Source: Gautieria morchelliformis (Eukaryota > Basidiomycota > Agaricomycetes > Gomphales > Gomphaceae). Taken from it: DNA of 64,000 nt. Numbering within the stretch: the stretch's first letter is position 1; every line of letters begins with the position of its first letter. This document shows positions 22,753-33,500 of the stretch, piece after piece. The stretch spans positions 1-64,000 of the forward strand of contig WHVA01000233.1 of the NCBI GenBank assembly GCA_015179125.1, written 5' to 3'. The notes under the pieces are model-generated. The model searched no databases. It had not been told where the DNA came from and was given only the letters and a program-made list of their open reading frames with translations. A program made the translations under genes and the position numbers.

Positions 22753-24056
22753 TGTCAAGATTGGTTTTGGGCATTAATATCACATGTTAGTGAACCTGGT
22801 GAATGCTCGAATAGCATGTGTGATCTAGGGAATCGCCGAGCGATTAGTACCAAAGAGGGAAGGGTTAAGAAGTAAGAGGGTTACTCGAAAAGAATTTGCC
22901 CTGATCTACAGTCGAAGTGAAATAGCTCCTGATACTTGACAATGTAACATGCAAGGTGTCACAGAAAGGATGTTAAGCAGCAACAATCCTTTCGCCAGTG
23001 AAGGTGCTCCAAAGGAGCACCTTCACTGACAGTGCTGATAATAGTATGAAGGCTAAGGTAGTGAAGGTGAAGTACAAAAACTCACCAGTGGTGCTTAAGT
23101 CCGCCTCTGGTCAAAGATAGGAATCTATAGAAGAGGGCTCAAGACAATGGTCACAGCGAGGTCAAGTTTTGCACAAGATAGACATATGATAATTGAACTG
23201 CAGAATGTACCTGCGAATGTATACTACTTAGACCAAATGCTCATATGATATAACACGATTGACATCCTTTACCTGGCTTGATGGTTCATCACTGGTCCCA
23301 TCATCTTCTCGACTCAACCCCCTTTGGGTGTTCCTATGGCCGGAATGCATTTGCGGGATGTCCTACCCATAGATCATGTGGGATCAACTCAGCAGACCAA
23401 GAGTCCGTGCAGGGTAACATGTATCCTGGTCTCAAGGGGTGTTTTTGTACATAGGTACCTTTGCCCTCTTTCCTCCCCATCGTTTCATATTCGCACTCCT
23501 CTTTCATTCTATTGTATATGTGTTTCATCTATTTGTATCCCCACTGCGCACCCCTATCCAACCCTGACTCATGATGGCACTGGCGAATGATGTGGGCAGC
23601 GAATGGTCGTTCGGTGAATGCGGCGAAGAGTGAATGGAGTGAACATAGAGGAGGAGTGGTGAAAGGGAAAATAGGGATAGCTGGGTACAAGAAATAAATG
23701 GGTCATGACAACTGTATAGAGTGAAAACTTCAGCGAAGCTAATTCATCCTGCCCTGCAGTGGTACAAGTCCCATTGAGTCCAACCTGTACAGAGGCCGCA
23801 ACTGACACTATCTGAATGCATCCTGAGCATGTGGGTCTGTCATGGAGTGGGAGTTTAATAGATTATGGGTCCTATGATGGATGATGGCCCCAACACCTGG
23901 GGTCCTGACAGGAATGATGTGAATAGTGAATGCGAAAGCAGTATGGCGATGAATATTTTGGTGAGGTATTTGCTGGTTCGGGAAGTCATTCTCTGGTTCA
24001 GGAGGTCATTCACTGTGTGTTGAGGGATAATTCGCAGAATAAACGAATCATGACAC
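22753..24056 (-). repeat. LTR family C, solo, inserted in LINE-A with 5-bp target duplication
   Basis: It runs from TGTCAAGATTGG (22753) to AATCATGACA (24056) and is flanked by CTGGA at 22748-22752 and 24057-24061, a clean 5-bp target duplication. An inner GGTCATGACA occurs at about 23709, so the copy is longer than the one at 19770. A middle segment (about 23243-23578) lies in the opposite orientation to its flanks. No coding parts were seen. Confidence 0.8.
22996..23028. repeat. Perfect hairpin inside LTR C
   Basis: CAGTGAAGGTGCTCC is followed by AAA and its exact complement. The same structure, with changed sequence, occurs at 42295-42324 in another LTR C copy and is absent from the copy at 19770. 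Confidence 0.8.
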
Positions 24057-24061
24057 TGGAA

Positions 24062-24361
24062 AGCACATACAAACACTTCCCCGATGAGAACCCATGGACC
24101 TGGGAGCAACAAAACATCCAAATGGGCACAGCCAAAGGACAGCAGCCAGCATTAGTGGGTGGTGGGTGCCGACACCAGATAGCGATGGCACAGGGGTGAC
24201 AGCAAGTGGTAGGAGAGTCGTGGCCAGGAAGACAGCAGCAACAGTGGGCACCCTTCCCCCAGGCCCCGCAGGAGAGACCCATGGCAAATCCATGGGTCAG
24301 CCACAGGGACGGTGGGTGGCAGAGGCCACCAGAGAGAAATGCCTCAAGGACCACCAAGGAG
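24062..24361 (+). mobile_element. LINE-A ORF1, continued
   Basis: Directly after the target duplication the frame encodes STYKHFPDENPWTWE, a segment typical of the C-terminal region of this kind of fungal LINE ORF1. A glycine- and proline-rich tail follows. It is cut at 24362 by repeat B copy 1. A further 115 bp of ORF1-like sequence lies at 24802-24917, between the two B copies. Confidence 0.6.
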
Positions 24362-24801
24362 GATAATCATAATGGTCATGTGATACAGCATATATGAGTA
24401 TATAATATATATTATAAGAGTATTAATAACAACATATAGGAATATATAGTAACATTTATAAGGAGAATAATAGATGTTATTAGATGATTCTGTATATATT
24501 TAAACATCTCGAAGATATATATACATATGAGAGAGTATTAGACTACAATATGGAGTAATAGTAGTTGTCTAGATATTTGTAATATATATGAATAGTTATA
24601 ATGATATAGTGTATATTAAAAGTGGGTAGAAAAAATAAGAAGAGGCGTAAAAATAAGAATCGGTGTTCTCGTCGGCGGACCGGCCACTTGGGGAGGGACA
24701 AAAGTAAATTTATTTATATCCCAACAATAAGATTGGCATGTACTTTTTTCCTCTTCTTTTCTATAATCTGAGAATAAAATGGGTGAAGCTACAGGTAAAT
24801 A
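24362..24801 (+). repeat. AT-rich MITE-like repeat B, copy 1
   Basis: It begins GGATAATCATAATGGTCATG and ends near AAAAGTTGTGAGCATCCGCC. The terminal 15 bases are imperfect inverted repeats (GG-GGAT--TCA-AA pattern). The inside is AT-rich with TATATGAGTATATAATATA and GAAGAGGCGTAAAAAT blocks. It is about 440 bp, non-coding, and a shortened version of copy 2. Four copies occur in the window. Confidence 0.7.
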
Positions 24802-24917
24802 AAAGTTGTGAGCATCCGCCCAACAGGCCAGGATCCAGGCAGACCACAATTAACAAACACTTTGGGGCCAATGTGAATGGAGACAGAGCAGAGTCGAGAG
24901 CAGGCAACCACAGACCC

Positions 24918-25460
24918 ATGAGGTTAATCAAAAAGGTCATGTGATATATTATATATGAGTATATAATATATATTATAAGAGTATTAATAACAACATATAG
25001 GAATATATAGTAGTATTTATAAGGAGAATAATAGGTGTTATTAGAAGATTCTGTATATATTTAAACATCTTGAAGATATATATACATATGAGAGAGTAAT
25101 AAATACTTGGATAGATACTTCTAATAGATATGAGTAGGAGTATTAGTATAAATAGTTATAATGAAAGAGTATTAGAGTACAATATGAAGTAACAGTACTT
25201 GTCTAGATATTTGTAATGTATATGAAAGGAGTATTAATATGAATAGTTATAATGATATAGTGTATATTAAAAGTGGGTAGAAAAAATGAGAAGAGGTGTA
25301 AAAATGAGAAGAGGTGTTCTCGTCAGCAGAGCGGCCGCTTGGGGAGGGACAAAAGTAAATTTATTTATATCCCAACAATAAGATTGCCATGTATTCTCAC
25401 CCTCTTCTTTTCTATAATCTGAGAATAAAATGGGTGAATCTACATATAATAAAAAGTTGC
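24918..25460 (+). repeat. AT-rich MITE-like repeat B, copy 2
   Basis: It begins GAGGTTAATCAAAAAGGTCA and ends AAAAAGTTGCGAGCACCGGG. At about 540 bp it is longer than copy 1, because it keeps the ATACTTGGATAGATACTTCT block. It lies only 116 bp after copy 1, both inside LINE-A. Confidence 0.7.
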
Positions 25461-26642
25461 GAGCACCGGGCCCACTTCAGGATGAGCGACGATCAAGAAC
25501 AAGCAACCACTATACAGATAAGACAACAGAATGTTAATAAGTCTTTACACACCACTAACAACCTCCTAGGGAAGAGCCCTCCAAGCAGGTATGGCATCCT
25601 TGCTATACAAGAGCTGTATATAGATTTCTTAGGCAATGCCCACGCAAACCCCTACTGGTACGCCATCTACCCGAACACACACTACAGAGATGAAGAAACA
25701 CAAACCCAATCCATGCTGCTCATAAACAGATGAATCAAGACCGACATATGGGAAGCGATAGACATAGGGCACCCAGACTTGACAGGTGTCAAGATAAAAA
25801 TGGAAATTGGTGTTGTACTCATTTTTAACTTTTACTGCAACTGCACACACTCTGAAAGTATACATTGTACTAACACATAGCTACAGAAGGAAGCAAGTAT
25901 GGCAATAAGGTGTGAACCACCAGTGGGCATGATCTGGCTAGGGGACTTCAACCGGCATCACCCATAATGGGATGAGCCACATTTGTTCACCCACAGCAAC
26001 CTTGACACTGCCCAAGTCCTACTAGATGCGATGGTAGAGAGGGACCTGTTAATGGCCCTCCCTAAGAACATGCTGAGTCTAATTGCACAATCAACAGGGA
26101 ACTATACAAGAACCAACAATGTCTTCTTGTCGATAGCATTGCTGGATAACCTCATGCAATGCACCACCATTCCGGAAGACCAGCCAGCACAAAGCGACCA
26201 CCTCCCGGTGGACACGCTCATAGACATAGCCCTAGCAAGATCCCAGGAGCCCATCAGCACAATTACAGGATGGTGGATTGGGTAAAGTACAACGAGTGGC
26301 TAGCGGAGAACTTAATAGACATCTCAGCTGGCAAGCCTACCTGTGCACAGGAATTCGACAGGATGCTCGAAGCAGTGAATGGCGCAATCACAGATACAAC
26401 CGGAGAGTTGGTCCCGAAGACAAAGCCATCCCTATACATGAAATGTTGGTGGACAAGGGAGCTTTCCATGAAGAAAAGAGCCACCAGGAAGCTAGCCCGA
26501 CAAGCCCACAACCGACGCAGCGATGCAATGGACCCGGTGCACGCAAGGTACAAAACAGCCAGGAATCAGTACGCGGCCGCCATCGAAAAGTCAAAGCAAG
26601 AACACTGGGAGCCATTCTTGGCAACTATGGACCTCGAGACGC
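25461..26642 (+). mobile_element. LINE-A ORF2, endonuclease region, truncated
   Basis: It encodes an APE-type endonuclease: IRQQNVNKSL start, AIQELYIDFLG (catalytic glutamate), IWLGDFNRHHP (near 25930), HLFTHSNLD, and SDHLP (near 26195, final histidine). A helical linker follows to 26642. Such enzymes nick target DNA for target-primed reverse transcription. The frame is broken by stops at about 25731, 25878 and 25967 and by a change of frame near 26275. No RT domain follows: the sequence changes sharply to GC-rich DNA after 26642, so the copy is 3' truncated or its tail was replaced. Confidence 0.8.
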
Positions 26643-26649
26643 GGTCTGG

Positions 26650-28440
26650 GTGAATGACTATGTGGGTGTGGGGTGAGTGTAGGATGTAGTGTGTAGTGCG
26701 AAGTGTGGTGTAAGACGGATACAGGAAGGCGAGGGAACTAGCAAGATCGTAGGTAGGCCGTCGGGCCCCGAGTCGGGCAGCGGGCATAATGCAACAAACA
26801 ATATGGGGGCGCGTGCGGGGCGTGCAACGCATAGTGCCCACCGCGCAGTACACAAATATAATAAACGCAACACGCAACACGCAACATGCGAACGATGCAA
26901 TGTAGGGCACGGGCACGGGCATAGAGCGTGGGTCGGGGCGCACACCGAGCAAGCAGTAAGTGAGGCAATTGAATAATCGGGAAAATGCAAGTATGGGTGC
27001 GGCGAAGCGAGTGAGGCGGAACTAATGGGGGCGATGGGGAGGCAGATGGTGTGAGCAAGGGGAGAAATGAGGAATGGCGAAGGGGGCACTATGAGCGCCG
27101 CAGAGGAGCGCGATGTAAGAATAAGAGTAAGAGTAGGATGGGAACACAAACACACGGCCGTGCGTGCGGGTACGCGATATGTAGACGCGGCAAGAACGAG
27201 TACGAGACTGAGGGTAAGTCCGGGGGGAAACTATGCAAGCAAGAGCAAATGCAAGACAGAGGGAGAGCACGACTCAGAAATCGGGGCACACGCAAGGCAG
27301 CCGTCCCCGCCGGCCGCGCTCACCTCACGGCCTCCATGCCGATACGGATACAGATAGCCACCAACCCCCTCATGCCCCTTCCCCCTCCCACACCCCCGCC
27401 CCCAGCGCCTTCCCCTCCCGCACTCCGAGCCCGTCCTCCCCATCTCCCCCCTCCCCTCTCTCCAGCGCCCACTCCAGACGCAGACGCCGCACCACGGTGT
27501 GTGACCTCACCCGCGCCCCCGCCACCCTTGCCGTCACCGTCACCTTCATCGATCTTCAACCTCCCAATGGTCTCGTCCGAGCCGCCCACGCTCGCTATCG
27601 ATGCGGCGCGGTGGTGCGTCGATCCCGCACCCGATTCTGACCCCACCCCCGGACCGCACCGCCGGCTCGGCGGCAGACGCATACGCCCCCGGAGACACGG
27701 CAGAACTCGACGCCAGCGCCGACGAGCGGGGCGCAGCCCCTGTGCCCTCCTCTTCTCCCTCCCCCTCCTCCGCCGCCGCCTCCAGCGTCGCAGACCCAGA
27801 CCCAGACCCAGACGGGGCGGGGGCGTCGACGCGCGAGTCCGCAGGGGAGTCAGAAGGCCACGGGGACGGGGAATACAGCGCGAGCGGCGCGCGGAGCGGG
27901 ATCCAGACGCAGCTGCGACGCGGCCGTGTCCTGGGCCTGGGGCGCGTGAGTGTGAGTGTGAGAGTGCGAATAGGAGGGCATGCTGATACCGCCCGCGTCC
28001 GGCGCTCCGGGTCCCGGGGGACCCAGCCGCCGACGCCCGCCCGTGGGGTGCGTTGGAGTCAGAGGAGCTTGGGGAAGAGTCCCGCCGTACGGAGTGGAGT
28101 GACTCGGTCCATGGGCGCGGGCGAGGGTGCGAGCGAGGGGAGTAGGATAATGCGAAGGACTCTGGGCGGGGGCGCGGGGGTCGGGACGGTGGCGGTGTAG
28201 CCCCGCCAGTAGTGGGGGAGGGTGGAGGCAGACCTCCAGGAGAGCCAGGGTAGGGGAAGCCGTATGTCGTCCCGTTTCTAAGAGGGACGGACGCCTGCCA
28301 CTGCCAATTTCTGTCGATAACTACACGTCAGTACCTCGTCTACGGAGGAGCAGAGACGAAAATAAGACGATGCGAAGAAGAGATGACAAATGAGAGGAAG
28401 CGGGAGGAGAGGAGGAGAAGATGAACGAGTCAAGCCGAGA
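26650..28440. other. GC-rich host island, coding strand uncertain
   Basis: Base composition jumps to strongly GC-rich, in contrast to the AT-rich elements on the left. Long frames are open on both strands, as expected of GC-rich DNA. On the plus strand 27051-27986 gives a Pro/Arg-rich chain. On the minus strand about 27990-27320 gives acidic Ser/Gly/Ala-rich text and a SIASVGGSDETIGRLKI segment, which looks more protein-like to me. This may be a disordered part of a minus-strand gene, perhaps the neighbour or the 3' part of the ATG13-like gene. 26650-27050 looks non-coding. Confidence 0.3.
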
Positions 28441-28449
28441 ACAAGGCTA

Positions 28450-30305
28450 CTTACCCGCTGCAGCCGGTATCGTCACAACGCCTCCACCCCATCGCCCCTC
28501 CACGCCCTCCCCCGTCCTCACATCACTCCCAACTCTCACACCACCCCCGCTCCCGCCCCCACTCCCCACAGCCCAGCCCCACCAGCAGCACCCACACCCA
28601 ACCCCCCAACCCCGCCCCCGCGCCCCCTTCGCACGCCCCTCCAGCCCGGCCACAATACTCCAAAACGAGTCGTTCAGGCGGCGCAGCTGCGTATCGACCT
28701 GCGCATGGAACGTGACTGCCGACGCGCCGGCGGGCTCGGAATGCACACGGTGCGCGTCGGTGGTGCGCGTCGGTGGGGAGTGCGGGTACGTAGGACGCGG
28801 TGAGGCGTGGGGTGAGGGGTGCAGGAGAAATGATGCGTGGGGTGAGGGTGAGGGCGGGACGTGCTGTGTGCCGGTGTGCGGAGGCTGTGCAGGCGATGCG
28901 GCCTCGCGCGCGGGGGGGAGCGCATAGAGTCGGGGGTGGCGCCGCCTTCACCTGCGCATCCTCCACCACCGTGTCGTCGCTCCCGATCCGCGCCATCACC
29001 TCCTCCTTCCCCTTTGCCCTCCATCCCCGCTCGCCCTCCCTCTCCACCTCCACCCCCCCGGCTCAGACGTAGAGTCCCGCTCGCCCACCCCAGCCGTCTC
29101 TCCCGACCCTTCTCGCTCCCAGCAACCCCCTCCTCCGCCCCACAAGCATGACCCGCCGCTCAATCGCCTGCACGAACGCGGAGAGCTCATCGTCGTCAGT
29201 GGTGGTGGTGAGGAAGGCGGGGCGGGCGGGCTTGGGCTATGGATGCAGGGCGTCAGTATGCGAGTAGTGGATGGGGGGAGGCAAACGCGAAGGGGAGGCG
29301 GCGACCCCTTGGAGAAGGGGTATGGTTGGGGAAGGAGGCGAGGAATGTCAAAGCAAATGATGGCGAGCACGAGGGAATACTGCTAGAATACACTGGAGTA
29401 AGTAATAGCACGAAAAATAAAGTAGCACAAACGCGAATCAACGCAGTGCACGCCAGGCTTCATATTCCTGAAAGAACTGGGCCGCTCGCTCAAAGGGGAG
29501 TCGCGCAGGCGGACTGCGAGTGCGGCGATTGGACGGAGGGGAACGACGGAGAGTGCGGAGTGAGGCGAGCCCAGGGCGCCGGAGGAGAGGGTGGCGCTCT
29601 TGAACGGGTGGATCGCGTTGATAGAGGGGAGGCGGATGGGTCGGCCGGGGAGGTGGTCGGTGCGGCAGGGGATATGAGCCGGGGGACCAGGAGACGCACC
29701 GGACGGCGAGCCCGAGCCGGACGCCGACGACTCGGGCGCTAGCGCCCTGGGGCTGCTCGTCGGCGAGTCTGGCGCGGCGAACGACACGGGCCTGGAGCCC
29801 GATCCGCGGGGCGGCACGAAGCGGTCCGCTAGGCTGGGGCGGGTCGGCATGGCAGACTCGCCCAGAGCGGGGACCCGCCCGGGCTTTGGCTGGAGGCAGT
29901 TGCTGGCGTGCAGTGACGGTCGGGGTAAAGCCCATATCATCCTCAGGGGACAAAAGGCGTGACGACCGAACGCTAGTGTGTCTATCGAAAGGGCCGGCAT
30001 GAGGAGGGACGTCGCAGGGATGGAGAGGAAGCTGAGGGGTGGCGGATGGGGAGAAAGGCATGTGAGGCGGTTGGGAGGAGGAGATGGGCGGGGAAGGGGT
30101 GTGCGTGGAAGTGGAGAGTGGGAAAACGCGCACGACAATATTTAGCGAGCGGGCCCGCCTCCAGGCGTCATAGGCGGCGGAATTAAGAGGGACCATGGGC
30201 GGGGAAATCCCAGAAGCGTGAACATACTCCGAAAGACGGAGATGCCCTGCTTGTAGACGGTGGAGAGGGCGACGTCGGCGTGGCGGGCGTGGATGGATCA
30301 AGGTC
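28450..30305 (-). pseudogene. ATG13-like autophagy protein, fragment
   Basis: On the minus strand the order of segments follows basidiomycete Atg13. HADVALSTVYKQGISVFRSM and then RSLNIVVRVFP (about 30275-30130) match the end of the HORMA-like N-domain. PEDDMGFTPTV, then SLADRFVPP and NAIHPFKSATLSSG (29950-29600) match the disordered middle. DDDELSAFVQAIE (near 29180) and AQVDTQLRRLNDSFWSIVAG (near 28690) match the C-terminal binding region. Atg13 scaffolds the Atg1 kinase complex that starts autophagy. The N-terminus is missing beyond 30305, there is a change of frame between the first two segments, and the last exons are separated by gaps that may be introns. It is probably a pseudogene or a broken copy. 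The name rests on recalled motifs. Confidence 0.55.
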
Positions 30306-30532
30306 CGTAGAGCTTGGCGCCGCTGCTTGGCCTAACGTTATTAGCGATATTGGCATGGTCATGTCCTGCCTGGCTCGACTATTCGAGCACGCTCAAGTTC
30401 ACCAGTTTGGTCGGGCGCTTTCGACATTACTTTTGTATGTAATACGACGGACGCTCGCATGGCGATGTCGAGTCTTCTCATTCCCACGGTCTCACCGCAG
30501 TTGCCTCGCACAGCTCTTTCCCGTGTACCACG

Positions 30533-33500
30533 ATGTCCTCTGACTTGTCCATCCACCATAACCAGCAGATCCCCAAAGCTTCCACTTCACCCAGGCAAGA
30601 CGAACCGCCGTCGATCGTAACCTCGTCTCTGGAACCTTCAACGGTAAGCAAGGTTTATCCTCGGAATCTAACAGGTCAAAGGACACGTCTGACGGCTCTC
30701 CATGGGATTCAGATCATCTCACCGTCCAGCTCTGGTCTTGCGACAAGGAGGAGCATGGCCATTGAATCTACCTCAACGCCGCAAACCGATTATCACTACG
30801 GTACCGGGCTCAGGTTGCTTTCACTCGGTAAGTCTTTATGCTTGTGGTGTGGCACCTTCTGACTCCCTGAACAGACGGCGGCGGCATTCGTGGTTTGTCC
30901 GAACTCATCATTCTCAAGGAAATTATGCACAGAATTCAGCGCCAAGAAGGGCGAGAAACGATGCCTCTTCCATGCGAATATTTCGACTTGATCTGCGGTA
31001 CGAGTACAGGAGGGTAAGTTGTCTTCCCTTGCTTCCAGATCATCATCGCGCTCTAATCCGTCCGTCTAGGCTCATAGCCCTCATGCTTGGGCGTCTCCGC
31101 TTGCCGGTAGAAAAGGCGATCGAAGCCTATGGCAGATTCGCCTCACAGGTTTTCTCGGACAAGAAACAATTTTGGAAAGATGGAAAGTTCAAGGCATCCA
31201 AATTGGAGGACGTTTTCAAAACCATCATCAAGGAATCGATTGGTGACCCTAACGCACGAATGCTCGATATAAGGACTAGCAACGATGTTTGCAAGACGTA
31301 TGTTTAGGTTGCTGTTTCTTCTTGATACGCAGCTGATTGAACACAGATTTGTCTGTGCAATGCCCGCGAATAACATAAGTGATCCCCGCCTCTTTCGTAC
31401 GTACAGCGTCGAAAAGAACGAATCATTCGACTGCGCTATCTGGGAGGCCGCTCGTGCTACTTCGGCCGCTCCCACGTTTTTCAAACGCATTAACATCGGC
31501 ATATCACCTACAGATGAACCGTTCGTTGATGCCGGACTGGGTTGCAACAATCCTATCGAGCAACTCCTCACCGAGGCAGAACACATCTTTCCGCACCAGC
31601 ACATTGCTTGTGTTATCAGTATTGGCACTGGAAAGGTCACCACAACGGGCCTGCCAGCACCCAGTCTACTTAGCAACCTTGTACCATTAGGTGTAGCCCA
31701 GGTATTGATGAAGATTGCTACTGAATGCGAGACCACAGCGGAGAAAACCGAGCGGCGCTTCAGATCTGCTGATGTTTACTTTCGGTTCAATGTGGAGCAA
31801 GGAATGCACGCTGTAACATTGTCGCAGTGGGAAAGATTGAATGAGGTGACAACACACACATTGCAGTATCTTCAGCAGCGAAAAGTAGATGAGACAGTCA
31901 TGGTTGCTGTCAAAGCGCTCAGGGAGCGCCGGGAAGTGATAGCTGTCACACACCTCAGTGCGTATGACCTGCATTGCCATCACAACTGATGATATATGGT
32001 TTATAATAGACACCATTGGTGCAGGCACTGTTAGCAAGATATCTGGTCAAGGAGCGCCTCTTAATACTTGCCCTCCACCAACAAGCAGATTTACTGGAAG
32101 ATCTGATATCCTTATGGAACTGGAGGGATACTTCTTTGCAGACTGGCCATCCACTGAGCTGGAGCAGCGCATATTTGTCTTGCATGGACTTGGTGGGGCA
32201 GGAAAAACACAGATTGCATTGAGATTCATTGATAAGTTTTATCAACGGTGGGGTAGTTTACCCAGGTTTGTTATGTGTGGACTGACCTGTTTCATGGTCA
32301 GTTTCTGGAGAGTGTACTGCATTGATGCAAGTAGTGCACAAGCCTTAGAGTCAGCCCTTGAAGAGATTGCTTGTGAAGTGGGGATTGGCAAGACTGCCAA
32401 GGAGGCTCTTTCCTGGCTAACAAGACAACCCCAAAAATGGCTGCTCTTCCTAGACAATGCTGATGACCCAGGCATTAACCTTCGAAAGTACTTCCCAGCA
32501 TGCAACCATGGAAATATCCTCATAACAAGCCGTAATGTGGAATGTCGTGTGCATTCACCTAACTCCCACTACAATGTTTCAGGCTTGGATCCTGATGATG
32601 CCATCCAATTGCTTCTTACATTCACAATGGCCAAAGATTCTGAGAACAATCAAAGAGTGGCATCAGTGATTGTTGAAGAACTTGGGTATCTTGCCCTGGC
32701 CATTGTGCAAGCAGGTGCTTATATCTCAAAATCTTGCAACATTGAAGGATACCTTGAAACCTTCAAGATAGACAGGGCACAATTGATGCAGACACATTCT
32801 GTGCAACGAGTGGATGACTATCCGTTGGCAGTCTATACAACTTGGGAAAGTAGCTGGAAACAGCTTAGTGCTACAGCAGCAAGGTTCTTAGACCTGTGTG
32901 CATATTTGCATTATGCTGGTATTTCTAAAAGTATATTTGAAAGAGCTGCTGCCAGGCAGAGTGATGGCCCATTTGACGATGCAAAGGAATTTCTACACAA
33001 TTTTCAAACAACAAATGGTGCCTGGAGTGACTTCAGATTTGATAAGATGATCAATGAGCTGGGATCATTCTCACTAATCAGTATTAATGGAGATACGAAA
33101 ACATTTTCAATTCATCCATTGGTACATGCATGGGCTCGAGACCGTGCAGGGGACATGGAGTGCAAAGCAAACTGCAGATGCACACTACAGATACTATCCC
33201 TTTCCATCACAGCTGGAATTAGCATAGAGGACTATGCTTTCAGGAGAACCCTTCTGCCTCATATTTCTAAGCCTCATGCAAAGACAAGCTGCTCTGATAT
33301 ATGTGAGAGCTTTGGGCATGTATATAATGATGCAGGGCGATGGAAGGAGGCCAGTGAACTAAGGATAGTAGTGATGGAAACTAGGAAGAGGATGCTGGGG
33401 GTAGAGCATCCTCACACACTATACTCTATGAGGCATCTTGCGATCACCTATCGGAATCTGGGCCAGTGGAAGGAGGCTGAGGAACTGGAGGCTCCTATCA

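Noticed and set aside
27051-27986. 311-codon Pro/Arg-rich frame on the plus strand as a gene
   Set aside because: GC-rich DNA keeps several frames open here; the composition is unlike a folded protein and a minus-strand reading looks more protein-like.
29383-30138. 251-codon minus-strand frame as a separate gene
   Set aside because: It overlaps the frame that carries most of the ATG13-like segments and itself carries others; it is part of the same decayed gene.
30614-30680. A very short intron (GTAAGC...CAG) in NLR exon 1
   Set aside because: It would be only about 31 nt, and the unspliced frame already leads in phase to the patatin motif.
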